Below are positions 8,284-17,391 of a DNA stretch of 61,686 nt, piece after piece. Within the stretch, counting starts at the first letter, position 1; the number at the start of each line of letters is the position of its first letter. The stretch is taken from NCBI RefSeq assembly GCF_003248355.1, contig NZ_QKWY01000004.1, positions 1 to 61,686 on the forward strand. Direction: 5' to 3'. The position numbers and the translations under genes are program-made. Below the pieces are notes generated by a model. The model worked only from the letters and a program-made list of their open reading frames with translations, had not been told where the DNA came from and searched no databases. This stretch comes from Streptomyces sp. AC1-42W (GTDB lineage: Bacteria > Actinomycetota > Actinomycetes > Streptomycetales > Streptomycetaceae).

Positions 8284-8415
8284 CTTCTCGTTCCCTCCGC
8301 CTGGAAGCTCACGAGCCTGTCATGGGAGATCACGCGGTGACCAGGGCTTTGCCGCGAGGCCCTTCGCACGAGGCAGGGGTGGCCTTGCGTGGGGTCGGTC
8401 GTCCAGGGTGGGGCG

Positions 8416-8682
8416 ATGAGCGCACTGCGACCCGGTGACATCACCGACGAGATGATCCAGGCCATGGACGCGGCCAAGCGGCAGGGACTGCAGAAGGATC
8501 TGCGCGCCCTTGCCGCCAACATCCGCGCCGACGCCGAAGGCCGGTACGACAGCGCGGAGCCCGGGTGGCGGGCCGGAGTCGAGTGGACGCTGCTGTGGAT
8601 CGAGAACACCGCCGCCCAGCTGACCGAGGGCACCCCGGGCGCCGGGGCCGGCGGCCGGGGTCAGGGTGTGTCGCCGGAGTAG
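8416..8682 (+). CDS. small hypothetical protein
   Basis: 88 aa from the ATG at 8416. Helical, Ala/Arg-rich, with a Trp-rich segment (PGWRAGVEWTLLWIENTAAQ) and a Gly-rich tail. Its 3' end overlaps the convergent gene by 22 bp. Function unknown. Confidence 0.5.
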   Translation: MSALRPGDITDEMIQAMDAAKRQGLQKDLRALAANIRADAEGRYDSAEPGWRAGVEWTLLWIENTAAQLTEGTPGAGAGGRGQGVSPE

Positions 8683-8957
8683 TGGAAGCGGCAGCTGATG
8701 CCGGGGCCGGGTGTGCGGGGCTCGCCGGGCTGCGGGTCGTACAGGGCGCGGCCGCCGGGCCACCGGGACAGCTCGGTGGCCAGGGCGACGCCGTCGTCGA
8801 CTTCCTCGGTGCGCCAGCCGTGGATGTCGAGCAGCAGGCCGTCCAGCGGGCCGCCGACCAGTTCAGCGTAGGTCCGGTGCGGGAGCGGGCCGGGGTTCGG
8901 GTCGTCGTGGTCCGCGCCGTAGACGCGACCGGTCAGCAGCTGCTCGTCACCGTTCAT
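8661..8957 (-). CDS. hypothetical protein
   Basis: 98 aa. Contains GGPLDGLLLDIHGW followed by a Tyr/Pro-rich C-terminus (ALYDPQPGEPRTPGPGISC). Proteins with a GGPxDG opening and a Tyr-rich end are common in actinomycete phages and plasmids, without assigned function. Confidence 0.55.
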   Translation of the reverse strand: MNGDEQLLTGRVYGADHDDPNPGPLPHRTYAELVGGPLDGLLLDIHGWRTEEVDDGVALATELSRWPGGRALYDPQPGEPRTPGPGISCRFHYSGDTP

Positions 8958-9051
8958 CCGACCAGCCTTCCAGTCGTCACCGACAACGGGGGGCGGAGAC
9001 GGCGTCGGGCCCGGCCGGGGTGGCCGGGCCCGAGGCGGGAGCGATGCGGTG

Positions 9052-9579
9052 CTACTGGGTCTGGAGGGCGCCGCGGTCGATGAGGCCCTGGATGTAGGGC
9101 GGCCAGTCCCGCTCCAGGCTCGTGGTGATCGCGGCGTGGACGTCGGCGCGGACCTGTGGGGTGACGTGCTCGACTTGGCCGCCGGGGTAGTACAGGCGCA
9201 CCCCGTCGCGGCTCGCGTCGCACAGGATGGCGTGGGCCTTCTGCACGAGCGTCATGTAGAGCTGCGGGACCGGTGCCTTGACGAGTTCGTCGATGACGGC
9301 TTCGTAGTCGGCTCCGAAGTCCGCCCAGTCCTTGCCCTGCTTGTCGAGCCAGAGGGTGACGTCGGAGAAGAAGACCGCTTTGCCGGGCCCCTCGTTCTGG
9401 TCGCGGGCCAGGCCGGTCGCGAGGTCGAGCGCGATGCCGGCGCCTTTGCTGACGAGGTGGCGGGGGATCATCTGCGGGGCGATGGCAAGGGCGCACTCGC
9501 CCCAGCCGTCCTGGGTCTTCTCCGGCCAGGGCAGCCCCAGCACGAGCCAGCCGTCCGGATGCAGCAGCGTGTTGCTCAC
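9052..9579 (-). CDS. hypothetical protein
   Basis: 175 aa. The GTG at 9579 has GAGGGGGA about 7 nt upstream; longer versions start in low-GC3 sequence. The product has a beta-rich N-terminus (GWLVLGLPWPEKTQDGWGEC) and a helical middle, with no recognised motifs. Same strand and style as the next gene upstream. Confidence 0.6.
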   Translation of the reverse strand: MSNTLLHPDGWLVLGLPWPEKTQDGWGECALAIAPQMIPRHLVSKGAGIALDLATGLARDQNEGPGKAVFFSDVTLWLDKQGKDWADFGADYEAVIDELVKAPVPQLYMTLVQKAHAILCDASRDGVRLYYPGGQVEHVTPQVRADVHAAITTSLERDWPPYIQGLIDRGALQTQ

Positions 9580-9660
9580 CGTGTTCTTCCCCCTCGATGA
9601 CGTCGGTGGTCTGTGTCGATCTTTCCGCCCGGTGGAGTGGGCGGGCAAGGCGGCCTCCGG

Positions 9661-10290
9661 TCAGATGACCTCGCGGTCGCTCTGGTCCACCGAGCCCAGG
9701 CCGATGAGGAGCACCAGGGCTGGTTCCACTCCCCCGCCGGGCGCGAGGCGTTCGACGCCGCCCTCGCCCACCGCCTGGAGCAGCGCCTCGAACTCGAGGT
9801 CGGGCAGGACGCCCGTGGTGACGGCCCCGACCCGGACGGCGGTGTCGTCGTCCAGGCCCTCGATCGCCTTGCGCAGGTCGCCGACCGTCAGCGCCCGGTG
9901 CAGCAGGCCCTGCCGGTTGGTCGCCATGCCGAACTCGAAGGTGTGGCGGCCGTCGTGGCCGTCGAACAGCAGGCACGGCGTCGGGTCGTCCGGGGCGTGC
10001 TCGGTGTCGCGGTCGGTGCAGGGCGGAAGATTGACCAGCTCACGGGCCCCGGGCCGCCAGCGCAACCACCAGTTGCCGTCGCTGGCGGTCTGTCCGAGGG
10101 CGTAGTGCCACTCGCCCTCGTGACCGGACTCCACCTCGCACCAGGTGAAGTCCTCCAGCGCGTTCGCGCCGAAGCGCAGGTTGGCGAGCTCGCGGTGTTC
10201 CTCCACCGTCAGCTGGGTGGCCACCGCACAGTTCTTGCGCACCAGGGACACGTCGATCGGCTCCTTCACGTCGTTGTTCGCGGTGCTCAT
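9661..10290 (-). CDS. hypothetical protein, Trp/Cys-rich N-terminal half
   Basis: 209 aa. The N-terminal half has many Trp, His and Cys residues (FTWCEVESGHEGEWHYALG; LPPCTDRD; PCLLFDGHDGRHTF), suggesting a small metal- or ligand-binding fold. The C-terminal half contains a helix and LDDDTAVRVG like regulator cores. Similar sequences occur on many Streptomyces plasmids without a function. Confidence 0.6.
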   Translation of the reverse strand: MSTANNDVKEPIDVSLVRKNCAVATQLTVEEHRELANLRFGANALEDFTWCEVESGHEGEWHYALGQTASDGNWWLRWRPGARELVNLPPCTDRDTEHAPDDPTPCLLFDGHDGRHTFEFGMATNRQGLLHRALTVGDLRKAIEGLDDDTAVRVGAVTTGVLPDLEFEALLQAVGEGGVERLAPGGGVEPALVLLIGLGSVDQSDREVI

Positions 10291-10340
10291 CCTCGCCTCC
10301 GGCCGGGCCGCCTGTCCGGCCGGAGACGGAAGCCGCCCGG

Positions 10341-11822
10341 CTACCGGCGGCGCCCGAACAGCCCGCGGGGCTTCACGGCCGGCGCTTCGGCCGGCGCGCG
10401 TTCCGCCTCTTCCGCCTGGCGGCGCGCGACGCGCTCAGCCTCTGCGCGGTCGGCGGCCTGCTCCGCGCACGATCCGCACAGCCCGTCCCACTGGCCGTGC
10501 CACGAGGACCCCGCAGTTACCTGCCAGCGTTCGTCGGTGAACTTCGTCCCGCACTGCGTGCACACCGGCCGCTGCGCCTCGCGCTCCGCAGCCTTGCGTT
10601 CCGCCTGCCGCCGGCGGGACTGTTCCTCTTCCCTCCGGTAGAGCCGCTCGCCGTCCGGGTTGTCCAGGGCCTCGCTCAGCGTCTGCCACTCATCGCGCCC
10701 GAGCCGCCGCCACACCTTCCCCGCGGCCCCGGCCGGGTCGGCGGTGATCCGCTCCAGCTCGGTGACGACCACGGGCACCGCCTGGTGGTAGTCGACGGCC
10801 GTGAACCCGGCCCACGGGTACCGGGTGCCGGCGAAGTAGCGGCGGGCGGCCTGCTCCAGGCGCCGCATCCGGCTCTCGCGCTGCGCGGCGGTCTTGCCCG
10901 TGAACACGAACGCCACCGGCACGTAGCCCTCCTGCCCGGTCGCCGGGTAGATCCGCGACCACAGCCGGAAGTCGTGCACCGCCGCCCCCTGCCGCCGGGC
11001 AGCCTTCTCCCTGTCCTTGTCGGCCTTCGGCGCCAGGAGCTCGAACCAGTCGTTGTAGCGGCGCAGCTTCGCCGTCAGGTCGTCGACGGGCTCGTTGACG
11101 CGGTCGACCTCCAGGAGCATCGCGGGCACCCCAGCGTCCGGGGCGCGCATCGTCAGGTCGGCGTACTGGGTGTACCCGTACGGGAGGCGGTGGGCGATCT
11201 CGGTCTGCCAGGACAGCGGGGTGCCGTACCCGGCTCCGGTGAGCACGGCGGCGGTCGAGGTGACGGCGGCGGCGTGTTCGTCGTAGCCGTCGCCGTCGAC
11301 TGGCTCTCCGTCGTCGTCGTACTGGAGCTTGCGCAGCACGGACATCCGCGCGCTCTTCGGGAGCAGCTGCTTGGCTTCCTTGTGTCCTCGCTCGGTCAGC
11401 ACCCATAGCTGGTGTCCCGACTCCAGTCGTGTCTCCACCCGGACCTTCCCCTCGCCCTTGAGGGCGTTGAGGGTGTCCCTCGTGCACCGGTCGTGCCGGT
11501 CTCCGGGCCGGAGCATCCGCCACAGGTGGTCAGCGGTAGCCCTCTGGAAGATCCCCAGAGCCTTCAGCACTTCCTTCTTCCGGGTGTGGGTCGGCTTCCA
11601 TGTCTGCTTCAGAGACTTAGAAGGGTTGTCGAACGCGTCGCCGGACCCTGACTTCCCGGGCTGACCTGCGCGGATGCGTCCGGCGGGCGAATTGGCCGTG
11701 GAGGGGGCGATGGAGGGGCCCGTGGAGGGGGCCGGCGGGGCCTGGTCGACGCCGCCAACGGGGCTGCGGTCGGCCGGCTCGTGCGGCTCGAAGGCGGGGG
11801 CGGGCGTGAGGTCGGCGGGCAC
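10341..11822 (-). CDS. replication-relaxation family protein
   Basis: 493 aa from the GTG at 11822 (GAGGA just upstream). The frame stays open to 12011, but the extra 63 codons have poor GC3 and no clear ribosome site. After a Pro/Ala-rich N-terminus comes a winged-helix-like region (KKEVLKALGIFQRATADHLWRML) and an ERGHKEAKQLL segment. Then follows the long beta-alpha domain of the Streptomyces 'replication-relaxation' family, with VPAMLLEVDRVNEPVDDLTAKL and a nuclease-like GYVPVAFVFTG strand. A zinc-binding pair (CTQCGTKF and CGSCAEQ) sits near the C-terminus. The family is linked to plasmid replication or mobilisation in name only. Confidence 0.7.
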   Translation of the reverse strand: MPADLTPAPAFEPHEPADRSPVGGVDQAPPAPSTGPSIAPSTANSPAGRIRAGQPGKSGSGDAFDNPSKSLKQTWKPTHTRKKEVLKALGIFQRATADHLWRMLRPGDRHDRCTRDTLNALKGEGKVRVETRLESGHQLWVLTERGHKEAKQLLPKSARMSVLRKLQYDDDGEPVDGDGYDEHAAAVTSTAAVLTGAGYGTPLSWQTEIAHRLPYGYTQYADLTMRAPDAGVPAMLLEVDRVNEPVDDLTAKLRRYNDWFELLAPKADKDREKAARRQGAAVHDFRLWSRIYPATGQEGYVPVAFVFTGKTAAQRESRMRRLEQAARRYFAGTRYPWAGFTAVDYHQAVPVVVTELERITADPAGAAGKVWRRLGRDEWQTLSEALDNPDGERLYRREEEQSRRRQAERKAAEREAQRPVCTQCGTKFTDERWQVTAGSSWHGQWDGLCGSCAEQAADRAEAERVARRQAEEAERAPAEAPAVKPRGLFGRRR

Positions 11823-12027
11823 GGGGTCCTCGGATTCTCCGGCCTGCGGGCCGGGTCGGCAGTCGTCCGGCCCGTACGCGGATGTGCGCGCGGGCCGGGG
11901 CCACCGTGAGGAAGCACCCCTTGACCGTCGTCTAACGATCAGCGAGAGGGGGTGTCCGATTCCTCCTTGACCACCCCCATGTCGTGCGGGTTTGTCCGTG
12001 GCCGACGCCACATCTCCCGGCTGGAGT

Positions 12028-12522
12028 TCAGCGGGCGGGCCGGGTGCTGGACGGCGAGGCTCCGCGCCGCCAGTCCGAGGGCTTCTGGCCGCGGAACGTC
12101 TCGCCGCTCTCGATCCGGGCCTTGTTCCGGGCGAACTCGCGCTCGGCTGCCGACAGCTGCCGGGGCGCGCAGCCGGGGTGCCCCCAGCCGTCGGTCACCT
12201 TCGTGATGACATCGCCCTTGGCGTAGTCCTTGAAGCAGGCCGGGCAGGTGCCCGGGTAGGCGGCCCGCACCGATCCGCGCGGCAGCGGCACCGCCTTCTT
12301 CGCCGCCGTCTTCTTCTTCGCCGCCTGCGCCCGCTTGATCGCCTCGCGCTGCGCCTTGCCGGGCCTCTTCTTCGGCTGCTGCCCGCGTGCCGCCTTGGCG
12401 GCCTTCTGTGCCGGGGTCTCTCCCACGCGCGGATCGTAGAAGCCGACACGCGACGGGCGGCGCGCGCCACGCGCATCGGATGGCCGGGGCGGTGGCGCGC
12501 GGGTGCGGACCGGCGCGCGCAT
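12028..12522 (-). CDS. Lys/Ala-rich protein with treble-clef-like zinc motif
   Basis: 164 aa from the ATG at 12522; no good ribosome site is visible, so the start is uncertain. The N-terminal half is very basic (REAIKRAQAAKKKTAAKKAV), histone-like. The C-terminal half has CPACFKDYAKGDVITKVTDG, then a His-Pro-Gly-Cys, a pattern (CxxC...HxxC) of small DNA-binding zinc domains. It stands next to the repeat-rich region at 12.5-13.3 kb, so a role in binding that DNA is possible. Confidence 0.55.
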   Translation of the reverse strand: MRAPVRTRAPPPRPSDARGARRPSRVGFYDPRVGETPAQKAAKAARGQQPKKRPGKAQREAIKRAQAAKKKTAAKKAVPLPRGSVRAAYPGTCPACFKDYAKGDVITKVTDGWGHPGCAPRQLSAAEREFARNKARIESGETFRGQKPSDWRRGASPSSTRPAR

Positions 12523-13269
12523 GGTGCGTTGAGTTGCGCGCAATGGAACGCACCACCCACCCAATGGAGCGCACCGAGTGGACTCCACCCACGCCTGGTG
12601 CGCTTCACGGTGGCCTCCACTCTCCACTCGGTGCGGACGATGTCGTGCACTCCCACCCGGTGGAACGCACCGCGATGCGGCGATGCACGGCATCCTCCGC
12701 ACCGCGCGCCGCCCCTACGGACGGTGACGGTGCGCGGTGCGCCGGGAGGGAGAGATCTCCCCTACCGCACCGGGCATCAAGGGCACGGCGCTGGGCGTCT
12801 CGCTGGTGGTAGCGGAGTGTGTCAAGGGGAAACGTCGAAGATCACGCCGAAACTCATGGGTGGACAAGGGTTGCTTTCCATCCGATGGGCTGGGTGGAAT
12901 CCGGCGGCACACCCGGTCAAGGGGGGGTGCATCGAGTGCACCGCATCCGATGCACCGTCACCCTCCGTACACACATCGAGTGGAGCGGACAGGAGTGGCG
13001 GCCACTCCGACGCGCGGCAGTGGAACGTGCGGTGCGGCGCACCGGTGCGGTGAGTGCGGCGCGCCGGTGCGGTGGTGCGGCGGGTGGGAGTGCACGGCAT
13101 CGTCGGTGGCCGCACCGGTGCACCCGATGCACCGCACCACCGCACCGGATGCCGGGATGTTCCGCACTCCCCCAACGGATGGAGCGCACCGAGTGGACCG
13201 GCCGATCCGCACCACTCCACTCCCCTCCCTGCACGGTGCACGGTGCGCGGTGGACTCCACCGTGTCCAC
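12523..13269. repeat. repeat-dense non-coding region, candidate origin or centromere
   Basis: About 750 bp with no convincing gene. It is crowded with GCACCG/CGGTGC hexamers in both orientations. An exact 20-bp direct repeat, ATGGAGCGCACCGAGTGGAC, occurs at 12564-12583 and 13179-13198. Its core CGCACCGAGTGG occurs inverted at 12624-12635. TGGAACGCACC lies at 12544-12554 and 12661-12671, and TGCACGGCATC at 12684-12694 and 13091-13101. Such clusters are typical of plasmid iterons or partition sites. ParA lies 5 kb away and a replication-relaxation gene lies next to it. Confidence 0.65.
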
Positions 13270-13467
13270 TCAGCCCCGGCGCCAGCCCCGCGCGGTGCGC
13301 CACAGGTTCGGCCGGCCACCGGGGTACTGCCGGGAGCGGGAGCGGCCACGGACGGGCGGCGACGTCGGCAACGGGTACAGCGCCATGCGCAGCCGGGCGG
13401 CGTCGGCGAGCTGCTCCAGGCGCTCACGCTGCTCCGGCGAGAGGGACAACCGGACCGGTTCAACCAT
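13270..13467 (-). CDS. small protein with ribbon-helix-helix-like start
   Basis: 65 aa. ATG at 13467 with GGAGG 5 nt upstream, the same CGGAGGCCCGCATG leader as the gene starting at 25245. The N-terminus (VRLSLSPEQRERLEQLADAA) looks like a ribbon-helix-helix DNA-binding protein. The C-terminus is basic. It borders the repeat region and could be its binding factor. Confidence 0.55.
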   Translation of the reverse strand: MVEPVRLSLSPEQRERLEQLADAARLRMALYPLPTSPPVRGRSRSRQYPGGRPNLWRTARGWRRG

Positions 13468-13663
13468 GCGGGCCTCCGTAGTCGGGTGTGGTCTCGCACC
13501 CTCGCCCCTGACCGTCACCTCCAGGACGTGCGCGTCGATCGCGTCCCGGCAGGTGCGCCGACGACTTCGCCCTGCGTCCCGCGAGGCGGAGCGCGGCCGG
13601 TCCGGCGTACACGCGGGCGCCCCACGGACGGCTGGTCCGTGAGGCGCCCGGATGCGACGGCGG

Positions 13664-14407
13664 TCAGCTCTGCATCATGGCCTCGAGGTCGCTGAGCGAC
13701 AGCTCGTTCGTGCCACGGTCCGCCGCCTTGCTCTGCGTCCAGGCAACGATCGCCGGGTGCGCATCCTCGTACTGGGCGCCGGCAGTCGTGTGCTGCCCGT
13801 CGGTCGTGGCGACCTGGGTGAGGTAGGCGGCCAGGGCGTGCGGGCCGCCGCCGTTGTACCCGATCTCGTAGCCCAGGCCGTTCCTCTGCGGAAGGAACGA
13901 CAGGACGCCCTTGTCCGTCCGGGCCCAGAACAGACCGCGGCCGGTGTGGAAGCGGCTGAAGACGTCGTCCGGGCGCAGTTCGAGCGGAGCGTACGTCGTG
14001 TAGCTCCACTGGTCCGTGCCGCCGGCACCCGCGTGCTTGAAGTGCTTGCCGACGACGGGCAGCCCGTACTCGGGGTCGTAGAAGGTCCGGCGGCACATGC
14101 AGCCTGAGCCGCTGATCGCCGACGGGCTGCTGGGGTCCTCCGTGACGCACGGGTGGAACAGGGTCGGGATGTCCGTGGACCGCACGAGGGTGCAGTGCAT
14201 CGCGTTCGGTTCGCACCGCACCAGCCTGCCCAGCCACTCCTGGAAGTGCGGTGTCACGGTCTGCTGGGCCTCGATGTCCAGCACGGCGTTCAGCGACGAT
14301 GTGGCGGCGCCGCGCTGGGGCTCGGTGTAGAGGACGAAGTTCAGGTAGCCCTTCGTCGGATCGGTCAGGTTCAGATCGCGGGCCTCGTAGGGCACGTGGC
14401 GCTCCAA
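13664..14407 (-). CDS. hypothetical protein
   Basis: 247 aa. Globular, mixed alpha/beta, with a Cys/His-bearing segment (CEPNAMHCTL; SGCMCRRTFYDPEYGL) and many aromatic residues. No membrane segments or family motif I recognise. It precedes the relaxase group on the same strand. Confidence 0.6.
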   Translation of the reverse strand: MERHVPYEARDLNLTDPTKGYLNFVLYTEPQRGAATSSLNAVLDIEAQQTVTPHFQEWLGRLVRCEPNAMHCTLVRSTDIPTLFHPCVTEDPSSPSAISGSGCMCRRTFYDPEYGLPVVGKHFKHAGAGGTDQWSYTTYAPLELRPDDVFSRFHTGRGLFWARTDKGVLSFLPQRNGLGYEIGYNGGGPHALAAYLTQVATTDGQHTTAGAQYEDAHPAIVAWTQSKAADRGTNELSLSDLEAMMQS

Positions 14408-14451
14408 TGCGGGGGCTTGGCGGCCGGGCGCGGCCGCGGGAAGGGGGAGGG

Positions 14452-15036
14452 TCAGCCGACGCGGTGTTCGGGGCGCAGGGTGAGGCCGTCGTACAGGAAC
14501 TGCTCGGCATCGTCCGGTCCGAGTCCGAGGGCGCGGCAGACGGCGAGTCCTTCGGCGTCGCGGACGAAGGCGAGCACGATCTTCTCGCTGGCGGGGTCGG
14601 CCATAGTCCGGCGGGCGGCTTCGATGATGTGGGCGACGCAGCCGGTGGTGCCGTCTTCCACGATGTCCCGGCGGGTGTGCTCATCCCAGACGTTGAGCTG
14701 GAGGTTGGCGCCCTCCGTGGAACAGTCCTCCTTGGAGTCCGCACCGAGCACGCACCGCCCGAGCAGCGCGGCGTGGGCGTGGCGTTGGAGGTAGACGACC
14801 TTCCCCAGGACTTCCTCAGCGTGCTTTTCCAGATTCTTCTGGATCATCTCCCGGGGCATGATCTGGACTTCCGAGCCCGAGGACCTCGCCCGGATGAGGA
14901 GCGCCGACACGGTCTTGGCAAGGTCGTCGGCCATGCTGAGCAGGCCCACCAGGTTCACGTCGCCGCGCTGGCGGGGCGGGGGCAGTTCGTCGGGGTAGCT
15001 CTCCAGCGGTTCCAGCGGTTCGTGCAGGTCGGTCAA
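14452..15036 (-). CDS. hypothetical protein
   Basis: 194 aa from a TTG at 15036 with GGGAGGA just upstream; the longer frame runs back into the inverted repeat and the relaxase gene end. It contains a helical segment (LVGLLSMADDLAKTVSALLI), a Cys-bearing middle, and an acidic C-terminus. It probably forms a unit with the relaxase upstream. Family unknown. Confidence 0.55.
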   Translation of the reverse strand: MTDLHEPLEPLESYPDELPPPRQRGDVNLVGLLSMADDLAKTVSALLIRARSSGSEVQIMPREMIQKNLEKHAEEVLGKVVYLQRHAHAALLGRCVLGADSKEDCSTEGANLQLNVWDEHTRRDIVEDGTTGCVAHIIEAARRTMADPASEKIVLAFVRDAEGLAVCRALGLGPDDAEQFLYDGLTLRPEHRVG

Positions 15037-15103
15037 GGTTCCTCCCGTGCCGGTGCCAACGCCCCGATTCTCAGTCCGGTCCGCCGGGCCTCGGGGGTGA
15101 AGT

Positions 15104-15134
15104 CGCCAATCGGCCAGCCGCTGGCCGATTGGCG
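15104..15134. terminator. perfect 14-bp inverted repeat after the relaxase gene
   Basis: CGCCAATCGGCCAG (15104-15117) and its exact complement (15121-15134) around a 3-nt loop, 7 bp past the relaxase stop. It is a terminator by position; its perfect symmetry would also suit an operator for the next gene. Confidence 0.6.
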
Positions 15135-15140
15135 TCCCCG

Positions 15141-17030
15141 TCAGCGGTCCCGGCCCGCTCCCCTGCCCTGCTCGGGCTGCGCTGTGTGGTGCTGCTGCTG
15201 GCGGGCGGGGTCGTCGGCATCCTTGGCCGGCTGCTGCGGCTGCGGTCCGTCCGCGACGATGCGGGCGCGGGCTTCGGCGGCCTGGGTGAAGGCGGCCAGC
15301 CGGGCGAGGTTCTTCGGTGTGTGCAGCCACGTCGCGGGATCGGTCGTACGGCCCTCCAGGTACTCCTCGGGCATCGCGGCCTGCTGGTGGGCGTGGACAG
15401 CGGCGGCCTGCTGCGCCGGGGTGAGGACGGCGTCCCTGTCCGGGTGGTCGACGGCGTGCGGCGCCGCCTGGTCGTGGTTGTGGTCTTCATCGCGCGCGGC
15501 GTCCGATGCCGTCGCGGCCGGCGCTTCGTCCCGCACGGAGGCAAGGATCCGGGCGTCGCGGATCGCGTTCTGCAGGGCGAGGCTGGCGACCCGGGCGCGC
15601 TCGTATCGGCTCGACTCCCGCGGCGGCTTGCCGCCGGTGCCGGCGATCCACCACCGGTGCGGCCAGGCGAAGTCCGCGGTGTAGGTGAGCTGATCCGGCG
15701 CCGGGGCCCGGCGGCCCTTCTGCGGCACGGTGAGCTGACGGGAGTGCCGGGACAGGGCCGCATCCGCGATGTAGTCGTCCAGGCCGCGTGTGAACGCACG
15801 GCCGCGCAGGGTCTCCAGCAGGTGCCGGCGCGCTTCGGCCAGGACGTGGCGGCGGGCGAAGGAGTTGCGGACGGTGAAGACGATCGCGGCGACGTCGACG
15901 GCGGCGAGCGCGGTGTCCACCACCGGGCCGACCCGGGCCCGGATCGCCTTCCCGGCTGCACGGCACCGCTCCAGCAGCCCGTCGACCATGTCCTTGCCGA
16001 AGCGCAGGATCGCGGAGGTGCGCCACCACGCGCGCAGCTGCTCCAAGGGCTTGGGGGTCTTCTTCGCCCGGCGGGTGTCCTGCGCCGCCCACCAGCCCAG
16101 GCCGTGGCGGCCGCGCTCGCCGGGCAGCCGCTTGTGCTCCTGGACGTACTCGTCGGTGAGGCGCTCCAGCACCGGCGCCATCTGCTCGCGACGGGTGGAG
16201 GACCAGTCGATGAGCTCCTGGTCGACGCCGGCCACCTCCATCACGGGGCGCAGGCCCGGCGTCACCTCCCGGGGCACCGTCGCCAGCCCGAGCTCCTCGC
16301 ACACCTCGGTCGTCATCGTGAGGGTGTAGAGCGTCCCGGCCGCCACCACGTGCTGGTAGAGGCGGACCGTGTCCAGCGCGTACCAGGAGCCGTCCGGGCG
16401 CTGCGCCCGGTTGAGGACCAGACAGTGGTCGTGGAGTAGAGGAAAGCCGTCCCTGTTGTCCCAGTGCCGCCACTTCGCGACCACCAGGGCCGGTGCCTTC
16501 GCACGCTGACGGCCCGACGACCACCGGGTCTCTGCGACCTCATCCTCGAGCCAGCGCAGCGCGGTGGCGATGGCCCGCTCGTGCGCCCGCTCGATGATGC
16601 GCCGGGTGTGGTCGTCTCCCAGCGCCCACAGCACGATCAGGGACGCCTGCGCCCGGAAGGTGTAGTCGAGCGCGAACAAGGGGGTCGCCTTGCGTCCCTC
16701 GATCTCTTCGACCGGCTGCCCGAGGACGGTGGCCAGGCGGGCCGCCTCCGGGTCGGCACCGTCGTCCAGGAGCTCGCGCTCGATCCGGTCGGCGTCCGGG
16801 TGCCGGAGCTGCCCGAAGACCAACTCCATCTGTCGCTCGGTCACCGTCTGCCCGGCGGTGAGCCCGAGCGCGGCCAGGCCCCGCCCCATCCACACTCCGG
16901 GCGGAAGGCCGGCCTTCTTCAGGGCGCCCTTCAGGGGCTGGCCGACCGGACGTCGGCCGTCCCCGAAGGCGACCCCACGCACGTAGTAGCGCCACGCATT
17001 CCGCCTCTGGACCTTCGCAACACTCAGCAT
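15141..17030 (-). CDS. MobF-like (TrwC) relaxase domain protein
   Basis: 629 aa from the ATG at 17030; a GTG five codons upstream is possible. The start (MLSVAKV) and the WRYYV tyrosine pair at about 15-16 match TrwC-type relaxases. The metal-binding histidines follow in HWDNRDGFPLLHDHCLVLNR (His at about 189, 200 and 202). Known members nick one DNA strand at oriT and stay attached through tyrosine. The typical C-terminal helicase half is absent; a charged, Gln/His-rich tail stands in its place. If active, it would give this replicon a single-strand transfer route beside the double-strand FtsK/TraB-type pumps. Confidence 0.75.
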   Translation of the reverse strand: MLSVAKVQRRNAWRYYVRGVAFGDGRRPVGQPLKGALKKAGLPPGVWMGRGLAALGLTAGQTVTERQMELVFGQLRHPDADRIERELLDDGADPEAARLATVLGQPVEEIEGRKATPLFALDYTFRAQASLIVLWALGDDHTRRIIERAHERAIATALRWLEDEVAETRWSSGRQRAKAPALVVAKWRHWDNRDGFPLLHDHCLVLNRAQRPDGSWYALDTVRLYQHVVAAGTLYTLTMTTEVCEELGLATVPREVTPGLRPVMEVAGVDQELIDWSSTRREQMAPVLERLTDEYVQEHKRLPGERGRHGLGWWAAQDTRRAKKTPKPLEQLRAWWRTSAILRFGKDMVDGLLERCRAAGKAIRARVGPVVDTALAAVDVAAIVFTVRNSFARRHVLAEARRHLLETLRGRAFTRGLDDYIADAALSRHSRQLTVPQKGRRAPAPDQLTYTADFAWPHRWWIAGTGGKPPRESSRYERARVASLALQNAIRDARILASVRDEAPAATASDAARDEDHNHDQAAPHAVDHPDRDAVLTPAQQAAAVHAHQQAAMPEEYLEGRTTDPATWLHTPKNLARLAAFTQAAEARARIVADGPQPQQPAKDADDPARQQQHHTAQPEQGRGAGRDR

Positions 17031-17391
17031 CCCGGCAGCGAACACCGGCTCTGACCTGCGAATAAAGACTGATCCCGTGAGGCGGGAGGGTTCACCGGAA
17101 CTTCACGGCCGATCCCGCCGGGCGGGCATCTGCGGCGACGTCTGGCCCGCCGGGCGAACACCACCTGGGGCCAGGCAAATGCTGCGCGACAGCCAGCCCC
17201 ACCCACCTCACACGCCTCAAGAACGCCAGGTAACCGACTCCAGCGGTATCCAGCGCACCTTCACGTACCGCTCCCCCGGGCGACGGCCGAGGACGTCCCC
17301 GCCCGCACTCGTCACCACCGACTCCACACCCGAGCGAGACACCCACCGCCCCCGGCAACGCCGGGGGCTTCGTGCTTCCTGGAGGACCGAC
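17031..17391. other. divergent intergenic region; possible oriT
   Basis: 361 bp without a gene between the relaxase and the RelE-like ORF. It holds several short inverted repeats: GGCGGGA/TCCCGCC around a 20-30 bp spacer near 17085-17120, and CCCGCC-G-GGCGGG next to a second CCGCCGGGCG. oriT sites often lie upstream of relaxase genes, but I see no nic consensus. Confidence 0.3.
17348..17368 (+). terminator. hairpin just upstream of the RelE-like ORF
   Basis: GCCCCCGGC and its complement with a 3-nt loop, about 24 bp before the GTG. Its place ahead of the gene suggests attenuation or insulation. Confidence 0.5.

Noticed and set aside
10341..12011. Longer version of the replication-relaxation protein starting at 12011
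   Set aside because: The extra codons have poor GC3 and the GTG has no suitable ribosome site; the GTG at 11822 fits better.
12564..13198. CRISPR array
   Set aside because: Repeats are irregularly spaced, occur in both orientations and are degenerate; no cas genes.
12523..13269. Several 100-350-aa frames across the repeat region
   Set aside because: Products are low-complexity Arg/Pro/His/Cys strings that change with every repeat copy; no start signals and no coding bias.
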